Assembly: GCA_026745465.1 (NCBI GenBank)
Contig: JACYXH010000783.1
Span: forward strand, 1,557,501-1,621,500
Length of the DNA stretch: 64,000 bases
Direction: 5' to 3'
Source of the DNA: Lota lota
Taxonomy: Eukaryota; Chordata; Actinopteri; Gadiformes; Lotidae
In this document: piece by piece, positions 23,363-55,203 of the stretch
How the letters are laid out: every line of letters begins with the position of its first letter
Numbering within the stretch: position 1 is the first letter of the stretch
Made by a program: the position numbers and the translations under genes
Notes under the pieces: generated by a model
Seen by the model: only the letters and a program-made list of their open reading frames with translations
Databases searched by the model: none
What the model was told of the DNA's origin: nothing

Positions 23363-26165
23363 TCAACATTCTGCAAGGAAAAGAGGAGAAGAGTTATGGG
23401 TACTTCAGGCTGGTCTTTTAAACTTGCAGCTCGATGCAACCTTTTTTAGAAATTGTCACAAGGCAAGGCAAGTCATGCTTGAGTGTGATTGAATATCAGA
23501 CACAATCAAGCTCATTCTCTTAAGAAACTTAAGAAACTACGAGTGCGATAATTGTAATATATAATATAATTTGCGATAATCATCAGAACAAAGCAAGTTC
23601 AGTTAGGCTATTGTCAGAACAAACCACTTTCACTTCTTATCATCACAGGGACAAACTAATACCATAGCAATCATCAGTTACCAACACTGAGTTACCTGGA
23701 CCGTGGCCCTCGGCTGCAGAATCCGTGTTTATCTCAGCTTGGCGATAGATGTCGCTCCTCCAGCTGAGTGTGAAATCTGATATGCCCTGACTTTTCAACT
23801 GCACCTCAAGCTGAACACACAAACACAAACAATGGTTCTCGCGTTAACCGCTCGTGCTGCTTATCTGATACTGAGTACAAATGTACAGTACATATAAACA
23901 CGCTGTAACTAACAGTAACTAAACAGCTATAGCATGATTCAACGGCGATCCTCATTTGCCAGCACAGTACTGCAGCACTGCTCTTTTTGCGCCCTATGTT
24001 GGAAGTTGAATTTTTCATTTTGAATTTCAGACACATTCACACGCAAACGGTGTAATCCAACCGCTGTTCTGTTACAGCCACACCATCCTGAATACGCTCA
24101 AATCTCGTCTGATCTCGGAAGCGAAGCACGGTCGGGCCCGGTCAGCTCTTGGAATACCAGCCGCTGGTCCCCAGCCACACACGTATGAACGGCTCTCTGA
24201 CCTGCTGCAGGAGTTGAACGCCGGCGGCCGGGGGATCGAGGACACCGTCCGAGCTCATCTTTAACTTCATCAGCCTCGTCCGCGATTTCAGACCTGCAAA
24301 CGAGAACCGTCTGATCACCAGCATCCGTTCAACGACTCACTCTTTCTTAAAGGGGCCCTATTTTGTCACCAGGTGTGGATTTTGAGCGGCCGTCACATTT
24401 CATGTTTCAAAACAATGTTCCCTATAATGACATGATCACAAGCCACTAAGGAAACCCCCCAGCAACCCTTACGACAGTTGTGTCTGAACCAGGGTAAGGG
24501 TTTTTGCGACGCCGTTGGGGAGATCCAAAACCCACCGCCATGGCAGACGAAGGGCATCCTGGCATCGCACTGCTTCTCGTCCCACCGGCCCTGGTCCCTG
24601 GCGCTGACAATGGCACAGCCGTGGAAGTTGGCCGGGCCTGCCCACCGACCAGTGCCTGAGGGAGGACGGGCTCCCGTCGGACCACGCCCACTGGTCCAGA
24701 AAGAGGCCGACCCAGGTGATAGCGTTGCCCGGCACACTGAGCGCTGCCTTGTTCTGGGACCAGCTTCTGACGGTGGGCAGGTCCATACCGAGGCTTCTGC
24801 AATGGTCCTGGGCATCTGTCCATGTCCGCGATTGGGACTGAGACACATAGTGCGACGACACTGCTGGAGACAGGAACACGAGTCCCCGTTAAAATTGCCG
24901 TATGGGTAACACAGTAATATCATTTCAGATTATAGCTCTGAAATAAAAGCTCCTTCTGTGAGCTATTGATGATTGAAATTATCGATGAGAATGTGTGTTC
25001 TGGTTGACTTGTGCCTGCCTCTGTGTGAGACCGTTTCGATTTTAGACCATTCCCGGGCTTGTTTCTGACCAACGGTTCGGGGACTCACCTCACGTGCGTG
25101 CACGCTGCGTAATCAACGCTCCACCACATTCTTGCACGCATTTCTATTGAGGAATGTTTGTATCGCAGTACGTACAATTTGCACGTGAAACTTTGTGAAT
25201 CTTAAACACACAAGAACGGTTGTGACTCACCACTTTGGCACACAAAGGAACGTAGCGTGGTACAGCTGACATCGTTCCAGCCCTCTTTCTTCGTCTCTGC
25301 GCAGGTTTCCTGGACGGTCGCAAAGTCGGGCTCCAATTCCTGCCAAAACGTATCGACGGGCTCTCCGCTGCCGTCCGACCACACCCACTTGGAGAGTTCA
25401 TCGAGACGGAGGCCGATCCAGGCATCGCTCTGGGCGGCGGTCAGGGCCAGAAGCCTGGCCTCCTCCATGGAGGCCACGGTGGCCAGGTCGCTGTGCTTGG
25501 TCCGACAGTAGGCACGCGCATCGTTCCAGCTCAGGGTCTGGTTGTAGTAGTGGTACTCTGGGGAAGCTGTGGGAGTGGAACACTTCAGACTTCCTGTTTG
25601 TAGGACCAAAACTGCTACAATCCTCTTTGACGTTGGGTTTCATCGATTGTCTTTTTTTTTCTTCAATTAAAATTGAATATCATGAACGGATTTCAGGGAT
25701 TTCCCATTATGCTGGTGAATGTTGCTTGGGTTGCTTTGTAGACACACTTACTTGATTCAGTAGTGATACTTGAAAGCATGAAAATCCCTTCAAATAAAAA
25801 ATGTACATGATTAATATTGGTTTATAATAACACCATTTATAATATTGGTTTATTGGTATATGTTAATATCATTTACTGCATTACATTTGCTGAAGTTACA
25901 ATGACAGTTACTTACATTTACAAAATGGGTAGGATACAATATTTTGTTATGATAATATTGATATTATACATAAAATTGCACATAATTGCCATATTCTGAG
26001 TTGAATGCCGTTGCTTAACAGTTAAAAATGGCCTTTATACAGGCTATGATAATATAATATATATATATTATATACAATAATATATAATAGGCCGATGATG
26101 TAATGCTGTTCTATGATGAAATGCTCACCAATAAGAAGGACCGCAGCAACTCTCACCCCAAACAT
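23363..26165 (-). CDS. secreted protein with two C-type lectin domains; second domain frameshifted
   Basis: Exons: 26165-26129 and 25787-25752 (signal peptide MFGVRVAAVLLIGIFMLSS), 25566-25231 (lectin domain 1), 24863-24536 (lectin domain 2), 24293-24202 and 23810-23696 (short helical tail, ending near DFTLSWRSDIYRQ), 23370-23363 (EC, stop). Introns are mostly phase 1. Domain 1 is intact: WIGLRLD, WVWSDG and CAETKKEGWNDVSC...FVC, with the WND Ca-site motif but EPV in place of EPN, so classical mannose binding is doubtful. Domain 2 has WVGLFLDQWAWSDG, then switches frame near 24631-24650 to ANFHGCAIVSARDQGRWDEKQ. The exon is 328 nt where 327 would keep frame, so one extra base is present. The product would be about 316 aa if read through. 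The tail resembles that of other fish two-domain lectins. Likely an innate recognition protein, possibly a recent pseudogene. Confidence 0.8.
24071..24165 (+). pseudogene. 5S rRNA-derived sequence
   Basis: It matches vertebrate 5S rRNA closely over 'ctcgtctgatctcggaagcg' and 'gcacggtcgggcc', and through the 'acagccacaccatcctgaat' 5' part. It has lost the 'gatgggagaccgcc' segment before 'ggaatacc'. With the internal deletion and point changes it is a 5S pseudogene or the head of a 5S-derived SINE. It lies inside a lectin intron, antisense to that gene, about 40 bp from a splice donor. Confidence 0.8.
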
Positions 26166-28201
26166 TGGTCTGATGAAACAGCAATACACTTAACAGGGGA
26201 AACCACATTACCAGAACAATAGAATTGTTTCAAATAATGATAAGGATGAGAATCACAGAGCTATATTCGAGGTAGAATTAAACAAAGAACATTACACACT
26301 GCGTGGTTATAAGAACCATAAATTGAAAAGGTACGTTTTAAGATTTAGTTTAAAGATATTGACAACTATATTGACAGTTGACAGTTGACAGTTCCTCTGG
26401 CAGACTTCCAGAGGCAAGAGAATCATAGACACTAAAAATGGCAATCATACAATAACGGGATCCAAAGCGATCAAACAATATCCTACCTGTTTCGCAGATC
26501 TCCCCTTTTCTGAATCCCCCAGCCTCACTAGTGATACTTTAAAGTCACTGACATACAGCGTTGTACTCCTGTAAAAATGCAAAACTCAAGCACAACAGGT
26601 GTCAATTTTGCTATACAGATGACGTATATTTGGTTACCAGCCTTGCATTGACATGGGCCTTGCCCACCTATAGCTGTCAGCTTGGTTTGATCGAGTGCCT
26701 CTCAACACTACATGTTCGTGGTGGTGACCAGTTCCTATGAGTTATGAATCATGTTGAAAGAAACGGTTTAATTGATTTCATGGCTCAGAATGAATTATTA
26801 TATGACAATGGAGGAACTGATTGGATTGTTATGGCTACATGTCATTTTATCATAGAAGTGTGCGACGCTAATGAAAATAAGAATGATAAAGTGTCAGGCC
26901 GACACTTTAGATGTAGATAAAAAAGGCTGGACATTTTCAGGGGAGCTGAGATTAGACACAAGGTGATTCTATTGATGTCCCCTTGTATGGTGTACATCAC
27001 TTTGTCACCAAGATATAAATTATTAGTAGTAGTAGTATCATTTTGTTAGTTACACTACTTCCTTCATAAATTCAGAGAAAATTGTTGTATTGAAAAGTAA
27101 TTTAAAGTAAATGGAAATGTTATAATCTTGTTTATTATGGTGATACCAAGTATAAACACACAAAAGCCCCATTTTGCAAGTTCATAAACAACTAAGATGG
27201 CTGCCACTGATGTGTCACACGTTTCATTGCTCTGATTGGTTGAAGCTCTATCCAATTGCGTCCAGAGGCATTTCGGTCTGAACCTGTTAATCATGTCCCT
27301 TTGAAATTAAAAATGAACTGAGAGCTTCCAGACTAATTGTGCTGGCTAGTTCTATTGACTCTCTACTGTCAATCAAATATATCAAATGTAGTACAGAAGA
27401 GGAGGGAACAAGGAGTGACAACAAAAATCTGAACAATTACAGAGGGCCAAAGTATAGTGCCTCAATCAATCAATTCGTACAAAAGTGAGGAAATCAAGGC
27501 CAAAACAATACATTACTTCTCAGCTCAACAATCAAGAGTAGAACTGACAAGCTACATAACATGACGAAAGAAGGAAAGGTCAGTCTCAAGTTAACCTCAA
27601 CCACAAAAAACCCTTACCTAAACTTAATTACCTCTAACATAATATGGAAGCATTATATTCTTGAAATGTATTTCCTAATATAAGAGACTACTGCTTTATA
27701 CGCTTGTTGTGAGAACATTTTGAGAAAAGGTTGGACTATTCGAGTCACTGGTCCAGCATTTGCATCCCTATTGGTCCGATCTGCAGAAATGAAGGACCAC
27801 CTGCTGAGGTCCAATAGGAGGTCAGAACAGGAAACACACCTGTTTTCTGTTGGGAGAAATAAGTGCGCTATAGTAAGCCTGCCCCTATGGGTGAGCATAC
27901 AGAATTACACTTTATATCATTCATTGAATCCAAGTCTTGTGTCTTGGTTCTGGCACAACATTCTAACTGATAGTTCGATAAAACCTGCCTTTGTTTCAAT
28001 GGTGTGGCGGGTTACTAAGATCATCAAACAATTGATCACCGGGAGTCAATCAGTGCATTGAGAGATGTACCATGACCTGCCACCCACAACATCCTAATTC
28101 ATCATCAATCCACAAAGTATGCGTTGGCTGTGCGGTGTGTTGGTGTAGTGGTGAACTTCCTTCTCACAATTCTGATGGACTCCCTCCCTGATGGCGCCAG
28201 G
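26166..28201. other. spacer between the two C-type lectin genes
   Basis: AT-rich with no supported exon. The 5' flank of the left lectin gene and the 3' UTR of the right one must lie here. Open frames up to 113 residues (27720-28061) lack family resemblance and splice signals. A short (TTGACAG)n run lies near 26375-26395. Confidence 0.5.
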
Positions 28202-30387
<2,186 letters not shown>

Positions 30388-31342
30388 CTGTTTTGGAGAA
30401 GGCGGGAAAAAGAGAGTCAGGGGGTGTTCTTTTTATTTCTTGTGTTTTCTTTGAGAATACATGGCTAACTCCGACATTAGACTGACAGCCATTCGTTTAA
30501 TCTCAAACTGCGTCTTGCATTTGGACAATGTATCGATGTAAGATGTGTTAAGTCACATAGGCCTATTAGTTACGATCAGAACTATAGGATGTAGCCTATT
30601 AGATCTACCAAGTCTAGTAGATATGAAGCCCCAGACAGAAGGACTGAAATGTTTTTCGTTTGAGGGGGTACACAATGAAAGGCCTACTTTGTTTAGTAGG
30701 ACATAAGGTAGGATATAATAATAATACTAATAATGGCAACAATGAAATTAACCATTTTTACTTATATAATTACATGACCAAACGAAAAAAGAATAAATCA
30801 AGCAGTGGAGAACTCCAGTCTTTCAATCTAGCATGGATGAGCGTGTGCAACCTTATTCCTGCAAGTTGTTTTTGGCACGGCTGGGCTGTTTCCCTGACTC
30901 CCTGGTAAAATGCACATCTTGCATTAATACCAAACTCACTGAATCACGATATCATGATAACACAAGCTGGCATGTAGTTCGATATATTCCTTGACATTGC
31001 TTTGACTGCCAATTCTCCATTTCCAACACGGAATCATCAGAATTAGAATATGTAGCCATCTTTGATATTGCTAGCGGCAAGGAGTTTTAATAGTCAGACT
31101 GAGCCGCGCAATGGCTTTCGGGAAATGTAGGAAATGGTAGCTTGAGTAATTGGGTCTACTTTGAGCATGATTTTACAAAAATGAGTTCCCATGTGGAATG
31201 CAACTTGTTATTACTTCCAAGTTAATTCCTGTCTCCGACCTCTGGAAATCAGTTTTACATGATGAGTACTCAACCTACCCAATATAATTGTTTTGGAATC
31301 ATGGAATCACCGCAATCTTGAAACTATTTTGCAAACCGGTCA
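30388..31342. other. gap between fucolectin and C-type lectin exons
   Basis: I searched the minus strand for an ATG-hydrophobic-phase 1 donor exon and found none; candidates near 30935 and 31290 hit stops. AT-rich, no recognisable element. Confidence 0.5.
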
Positions 31343-36255
<4,913 letters not shown>

Positions 36256-36371
36256 GGTTAAAAGTACAGGTAAGTGTATGGTAAGTTATGTCCTCTTGTT
36301 TGCACAAAACATGCATTTCAAAACTTTCAGCCGTCCAAGCTCTTGTGTGTAAATGATGATGTACTGCTATG

Positions 36372-36397
36372 CCTTTATATGCCCGTCTCATGCAAAT
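36372..36397 (-). promoter_or_regulatory. octamer plus TATA promoter of the lectin signal exon (copy A)
   Basis: On the minus strand ATTTGCAT (36397-36390) is followed ten bases later by TATAAAGG (36379-36372), about 117 bp upstream of the ATG at 36255. This octamer-then-TATA order is the layout of immunoglobulin V promoters, which bind Oct-1/Oct-2. It is conserved in copy B. Confidence 0.5.
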
Positions 36398-36436
36398 CTC
36401 AGACATATACTCAAATCACTATTTGGGCCATTATAA

Positions 36437-36438
<2 letters not shown>

Positions 36439-36517
<79 letters not shown>
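36439..36517. repeat. (GT)n microsatellite at the unit A / pseudogene junction
   Basis: About 39 GT units separate unit A from the dead C-type lectin fragment, so it may mark the duplication or deletion breakpoint. Confidence 0.9.
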
Positions 36518-36521
<4 letters not shown>

Positions 36522-36530
36522 CATCTCAAG

Positions 36531-36810
36531 AAGCCCGCAAACATGTCTCACGCTCGTAGCAGACGCTTTCCCTTCACCCGTCGTCGTCATGGCAGCAGAG
36601 GTTCTTCCCGTGCTCGCCGACGGGCTCGCCACCCTCCCAGTTCCTGGACGTCTGAGCGCCGCAGCGAGCTCTCCATCCCACAGAGCCCAGGTCCAGGTGG
36701 GCACCCCCCTGACACAGGCCGATCCAGAAGCCCCTGTTCAGGTCGCTCACCAGATCTGGCACCCGGTTCATATCCCGGGCATTGTCGATGGTGGCGGGGT
36801 CCGTGTAGGG
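36531..36810 (-). pseudogene. truncated C-type lectin domain fragment
   Basis: It is closely related to the domain 1 exon at 30019-30387: 'gacgggctcgccaccctccc' and 'agagcccaggtccaggtggg' are shared. Only the part from YTD.A.I.NA.DMNR onward remains, and the first third of the domain is missing, replaced by unrelated sequence after a 'ctgtccag' acceptor-like site. The frame shifts around GFWIGLCQGG/PTWTWALWDG, and the last Cys-containing part is lost. It sits downstream of the signal exons of unit B, so it looks like the remains of a complete third C-type lectin gene. Confidence 0.85.
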
Positions 36811-37176
36811 CTGGACAGGAAAAGGTCAGGGTGAAATGGTGCTGAGGGTACGATTTGAGTGGGATTTGTTCGAAATCAAGAGGACTAAAGCGAGTGAAAG
36901 GGTCTGCGAGAATATCTGTTCCAGCTGCCTGAGCCGGCCTGTTATTGATCATTTACATTTTAAACCGCTTAAAAGGTACAGTATGTTGAATTTAGTGGCA
37001 TCTAGCAGAACGGACTTGGCAGAAATGGAATATATTATTCATAAGTATGAATATTTGAATCGTTGTATTTTTGGGTGTGTTAGGATTGAGCTCTAGATCT
37101 CAAGTTATATCTATATGCAAATAACAAATTTTCCTTGAGCATCTGCTGTTAATCTTATGCAAAAATGTTGTCCTAC

Positions 37177-37426
37177 CTGGCTGGGGAGAGACCGTGAGAG
37201 CCAGAGTGATGGCCCCTGTATTTGTGTAATGTAATATGTTAACGAGTATGTAAACACACACAAACACACAGCAACAATTAATAAAATTGCAATTGGATTC
37301 ATAATTTACATTTACTGTAGTTCAACAAGTCGACAATAGGTTTTCAAAAAGCATTGCAAACCATTTTAATACAAAACATAACAAATACTCACCCATCAAA
37401 ATTAAACTACTCCAACCTCCAACCAT
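37177..37426 (-). pseudogene. signal-peptide exons of tandem unit B (orphan)
   Basis: Two exons, 37426-37393 and 37215-37177, each the same length as in unit A with intact start, donors and acceptor. They encode MVGGWSSLILMGAITLALTV plus SPQP. Downstream there is only the dead lectin fragment, so no full protein can be made unless the transcript splices on to the exons of unit A's gene. Confidence 0.7.
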
Positions 37427-37534
37427 GGTTAGAAGTACAGGTAAGTGCTTATGTCCTCTTGTTTGCACAAAACATGCTTTTCCAAACTTTCAGCCGTCCA
37501 AGCTCTTGTGTGTAAATGATGATGTACTGCTATG

Positions 37535-37560
37535 CCTTTATATGCCCGTCTCATGCAAAT
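37535..37560 (-). promoter_or_regulatory. octamer plus TATA promoter (copy B)
   Basis: ATTTGCAT (37560-37553) and TATAAAGG (37542-37535) have the same spacing as in copy A, about 110 bp from the ATG at 37426. Confidence 0.5.
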
Positions 37561-37608
37561 CTCAGACATATACTCAAATCACTATTTGGGCCATTACAAT
37601 ATTGTGCT

Positions 37609-37790
37609 GTAACTAAATATGACACTATGAAGAAAGGGAAACACTGTTGAGAAGATTGTAGCTGTAATGACTCTAAAAACATCCTTAGGGTGGAGCCCTA
37701 GATCTCAAGTTATATATATATATAGAAATAACTAATTTCCCATTAGCATCTGCTGTTCCTCTTATGCAAAAATGTAGACCTATATAGAGT
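37609..37790 (-). repeat. partial tandem unit C
   Basis: Only the intron part of the unit is present ('gaagaaagggaaacactgtt', 'catctgctgttcctcttatg'). It ends where the second signal exon would begin. Confidence 0.75.
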
Positions 37791-39481
37791 AGTGCATGTT
37801 TATTTTTTTCATTCTCTTAAAAAGCGCTAGTGCAGCTGTTATTTCATTGAAACTTTGCACAATGTTTGAACAACTTTTTTTAAATGATAATTTGAAGTAC
37901 CCCTCCATTTTATAAATTAAAAGGAAATAACATTAATCTATGAAACATATTGACGTCAGCTTAATTTTCCACATCATGAAGCCTAATTTTGAAATGTTAA
38001 ATGGTGCAGGGGAAAGGGAGCATGGTGGCACAGCACCATTCTTTAATTTGAGGACCACCCTCTTATAATTACTCCGTTGTGGTCCCACTTGGGGGGGGCA
38101 TATTCTCTCGAGAAATACCCCCCCGGCCCAAAAGATCCTTGTCATGCCCCCTGCTTACCTGCTATTGGAACCCGTCAGATCGGAATCGGTTATCTTCATC
38201 CTCACTACACTCTTCTCCTTCTTGGCTATTAGAAATACAAATGTTTCAATAATAATTTCATTTTGTATTCATCCTTACCTCGGTCCTAAAACTTTGGGTT
38301 TGTCATTCCTCAGCATCAGGTTCCTGTGGAAATGGGCCAGGTTAACATTCAACAAACATATGATAAATATACCAATATAGGACTCTGAAGGGCAAACGGC
38401 TTGCTATCGTGCTAGGCTGTACTCCAAATAGTTTCATTCAAAGTTTATGAAATGTAGTACTAAGAACAGCAATAGCATAATTACACACGCGCACACTCTG
38501 AATTCCCTAAGACACGTTTGACAAGGCCGCCGAGCATCAACACAACACTCCGTGACAACAGGTTTTGTTGACACGGCCCACGACTGATTCAATAATCACC
38601 AATAAACGCATTAAATGGTATATACACTCAAGAATTAGTGCTAACAATAAGGTTGAACGTGTTACATGCCCAACGTCGGTACAGTTGGAATGAGTACATT
38701 GTCCAATGCTTTAACACAAAGAGCCGCAGGACAACACATAGGCTACATTTCCTTTTAATTTTATTACAAAAACAAAAACAGGATTTTAAGAATTAACAGT
38801 AAAACAACCTATCTAGTCAAAATGGAAAAAAGGAGTGGGCGATGAGAGTATTGTGTTTATGTGGTGTGTGCATGTTTGTATGAAAGAATGTACAAACAAT
38901 ATATATATATATATATATAAAAAAGAAAATCTGGCATTGCAGAAAAAACGTTCGTATCTGTCCCTATAGAAGAAAAGCAATATTTTATTATTTATTTTCC
39001 CCAGGCGGATTAAAAAACAAACAAAAAAAAGAAGCAAAGTTGAGACAACAGATTTGTGGATGGAGACAGCACAGAAGGGAGGAGGTGGGGCTGTTACTCC
39101 ATTTCATAAAAAAGGTTGGCAGAGGACCTCTCAGTATTTCTTCCACGAGGCGAGAACGACCGTGGACACAACCCCACAACGACATACACACGCATTCAGA
39201 CACACACACACACACACACACAACCCCTGACAAATGGAACTGGAGAGGGAGAAAAATGACAAAATAAAAAAAAGAACAAAAGTCTGTGTTATTGTCTGCT
39301 GGTACTTTAACACAATACCATCCGAGCAACACAACACGACCAGTATCTACCTCTATGTACACATCCACTGTGTGCGTGTCTGTACGCACGTGTGTGTACA
39401 ACGGTTCAAACAGCTGAACGGGGGTAGGGCGGTTTGTTGGTGTGACCATTGTTTTGGGTGTGGGTGTGTGTGTGTGTGTGG

Positions 39482-39535
<54 letters not shown>

Positions 39536-39543
39536 GTGTGTGT
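37791..39543. other. spacer and supt16h 3' UTR
   Basis: The right part (about 38980-39543) is the likely supt16h 3' UTR, with AATAAA on the minus strand at 38984-38989. It includes (GT)n at 39463-39541 and (CA)n at 39196-39222. Left of about 38900 I see no gene. 'gcccccccaagtgggaccac' at about 38080 lies in a stretch with no coding support. Confidence 0.5.
39463..39541. repeat. (GT)n array just after the supt16h stop
   Basis: It begins three bases beyond the stop codon, so the mRNA has a (CA)n tract at the very start of its 3' UTR. Confidence 0.9.
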
Positions 39544-53694
<14,151 letters not shown>

Positions 53695-53721
53695 TTTCCC
53701 GCCACTGTAGACTTTCCCGCC
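53695..53721. promoter_or_regulatory. paired E2F-like sites
   Basis: TTTCCCGCC occurs at 53695-53703 and again at 53713-53721, 18 bp apart. This matches the E2F consensus TTTSSCGC. The patch is CpG-rich and lies about 730 bp upstream of the supt16h ATG. It may be a distal promoter of supt16h, a replication-linked gene, or an unannotated promoter. Confidence 0.5.
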
Positions 53722-55203
53722 ATCGTCATCGGTTCGAAACATCAGCGCGTCTACGTCAACCTCGCGACAAATGATAAAGATGACGCGGCCTCTAACCGAC
53801 AACAGGGCATTGGAGACTACAGTCCATGTTGAAAACCTTACTGTACTATAAAATGTATTTAATGAATGACTCTTACTAGATGTATATTAAAACATAGAAT
53901 GTTTTATTTCACCATTAAAACATAGCTGTTAACGCATGATTATCTTTGCGTCTTATTTAAACCTCATACTCGTGAAACATTTATACATTTCCCCCTGTAA
54001 CATCCTTAGAACTTCCGGTTGGAATTACACCCCCCACACATTCTCTTCAAACCATGGACACACAAATAACCATATTAAGTTAAAATGGGCAGAAAACGGT
54101 TGGATTTTGTTTGAAAAACTATGGTATCCAAGAAAGAAAATCTACAAATCATCGAAGTTGCCATTGCAAAATGCCATTGCAACTTCAAAGGACGTCTATA
54201 GTTACAAGTTAAAACACATTTAGCATCTGTATCACAGTGTGGATGAATATTGCTAAAGTCCATATTATTTATTCATCATCATTTTGTATTTACTTTATTT
54301 TGCCACAGCTGCTCTTTACATTTACATGTAGGCCTAGTCATTTAGCAGACACCTATATCCAAAGATTAAAATTGAAGCATTAAATTCAGAGTTATTTAGC
54401 CAAACTCATAAGTCACTATAGTTACCAACACTGTTGGATTATCAATCAATGATTTAACATAAATCACCTTCAAAATTTGACTGGATCAATACTTCCAAAT
54501 CATAACTAGCATCCATTAAAGCCAGAAAAATCATCCCACAAAAGTCCCCCATCACCCGCTCATTAAAAACAACACATCAATATAAAATAGTATTTATACT
54601 GTTCATGATTTAAAATGAAACATATCCAACATCTTTCTTCTTTGCTTTTCTTTTCTTGGTCGGTCGACCGGAGTGGAGACATATCATGTCTTCTCCATTA
54701 ATTGTGTTCTCGTCATCTTTAACTGATTTTGTCTCCCGCCTTTAGAAATCAATTTACTCACTCAATCACTCCCCCAACCATTTGTTTATTCTATAAGCTA
54801 CCGTTCGACCCGGGTCACGTTGTATACACACATCATCCTCAGGCCATTCTTGGAAGAAAAAAAAGAAATGTATGGTTTAAATCATGTGATCTGATGTTCC
54901 ATAATAGAAGTTCAAGTCCACCATCTTGGGACTTCTTGACCAAACATTTTAGAATAATCAAGCAACCAGTTGTTGTTATTCTAATTATAATAATGGTGAA
55001 GAAGAACCTAGATGGAACCCTTGGTGAAAAGATGAAACCCTCCAATTGCTGAAAAGGTCCCCATGAAAGTATTAAAAAAATACAACCCCTGTAGTGGTCA
55101 GAGAGAATATTATAAAAAACAATGCAAACTGGTTTGTAGACCAGTCATTCATAAAGTGTCCGTCATCGCTGCTTTGGTTGTAAATAAGGGTTTTATTCTC
55201 CTA
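53722..55203. other. tox4 3' UTR and spacer
   Basis: AT-rich. AATAAA-type signals on the minus strand lie at about 54785-54790 and 54268-54273, either of which could end tox4. No other gene is seen. Confidence 0.45.

Noticed and set aside
24071..24165. Functional 5S rRNA gene
   Set aside because: The 3' part is deleted internally and there are several base changes. No T-run terminator follows directly.
27720..28061. 113-residue plus-strand ORF in the lectin spacer
   Set aside because: No recognisable domain, no splice signals and opposite orientation to the lectin genes. Probably chance.
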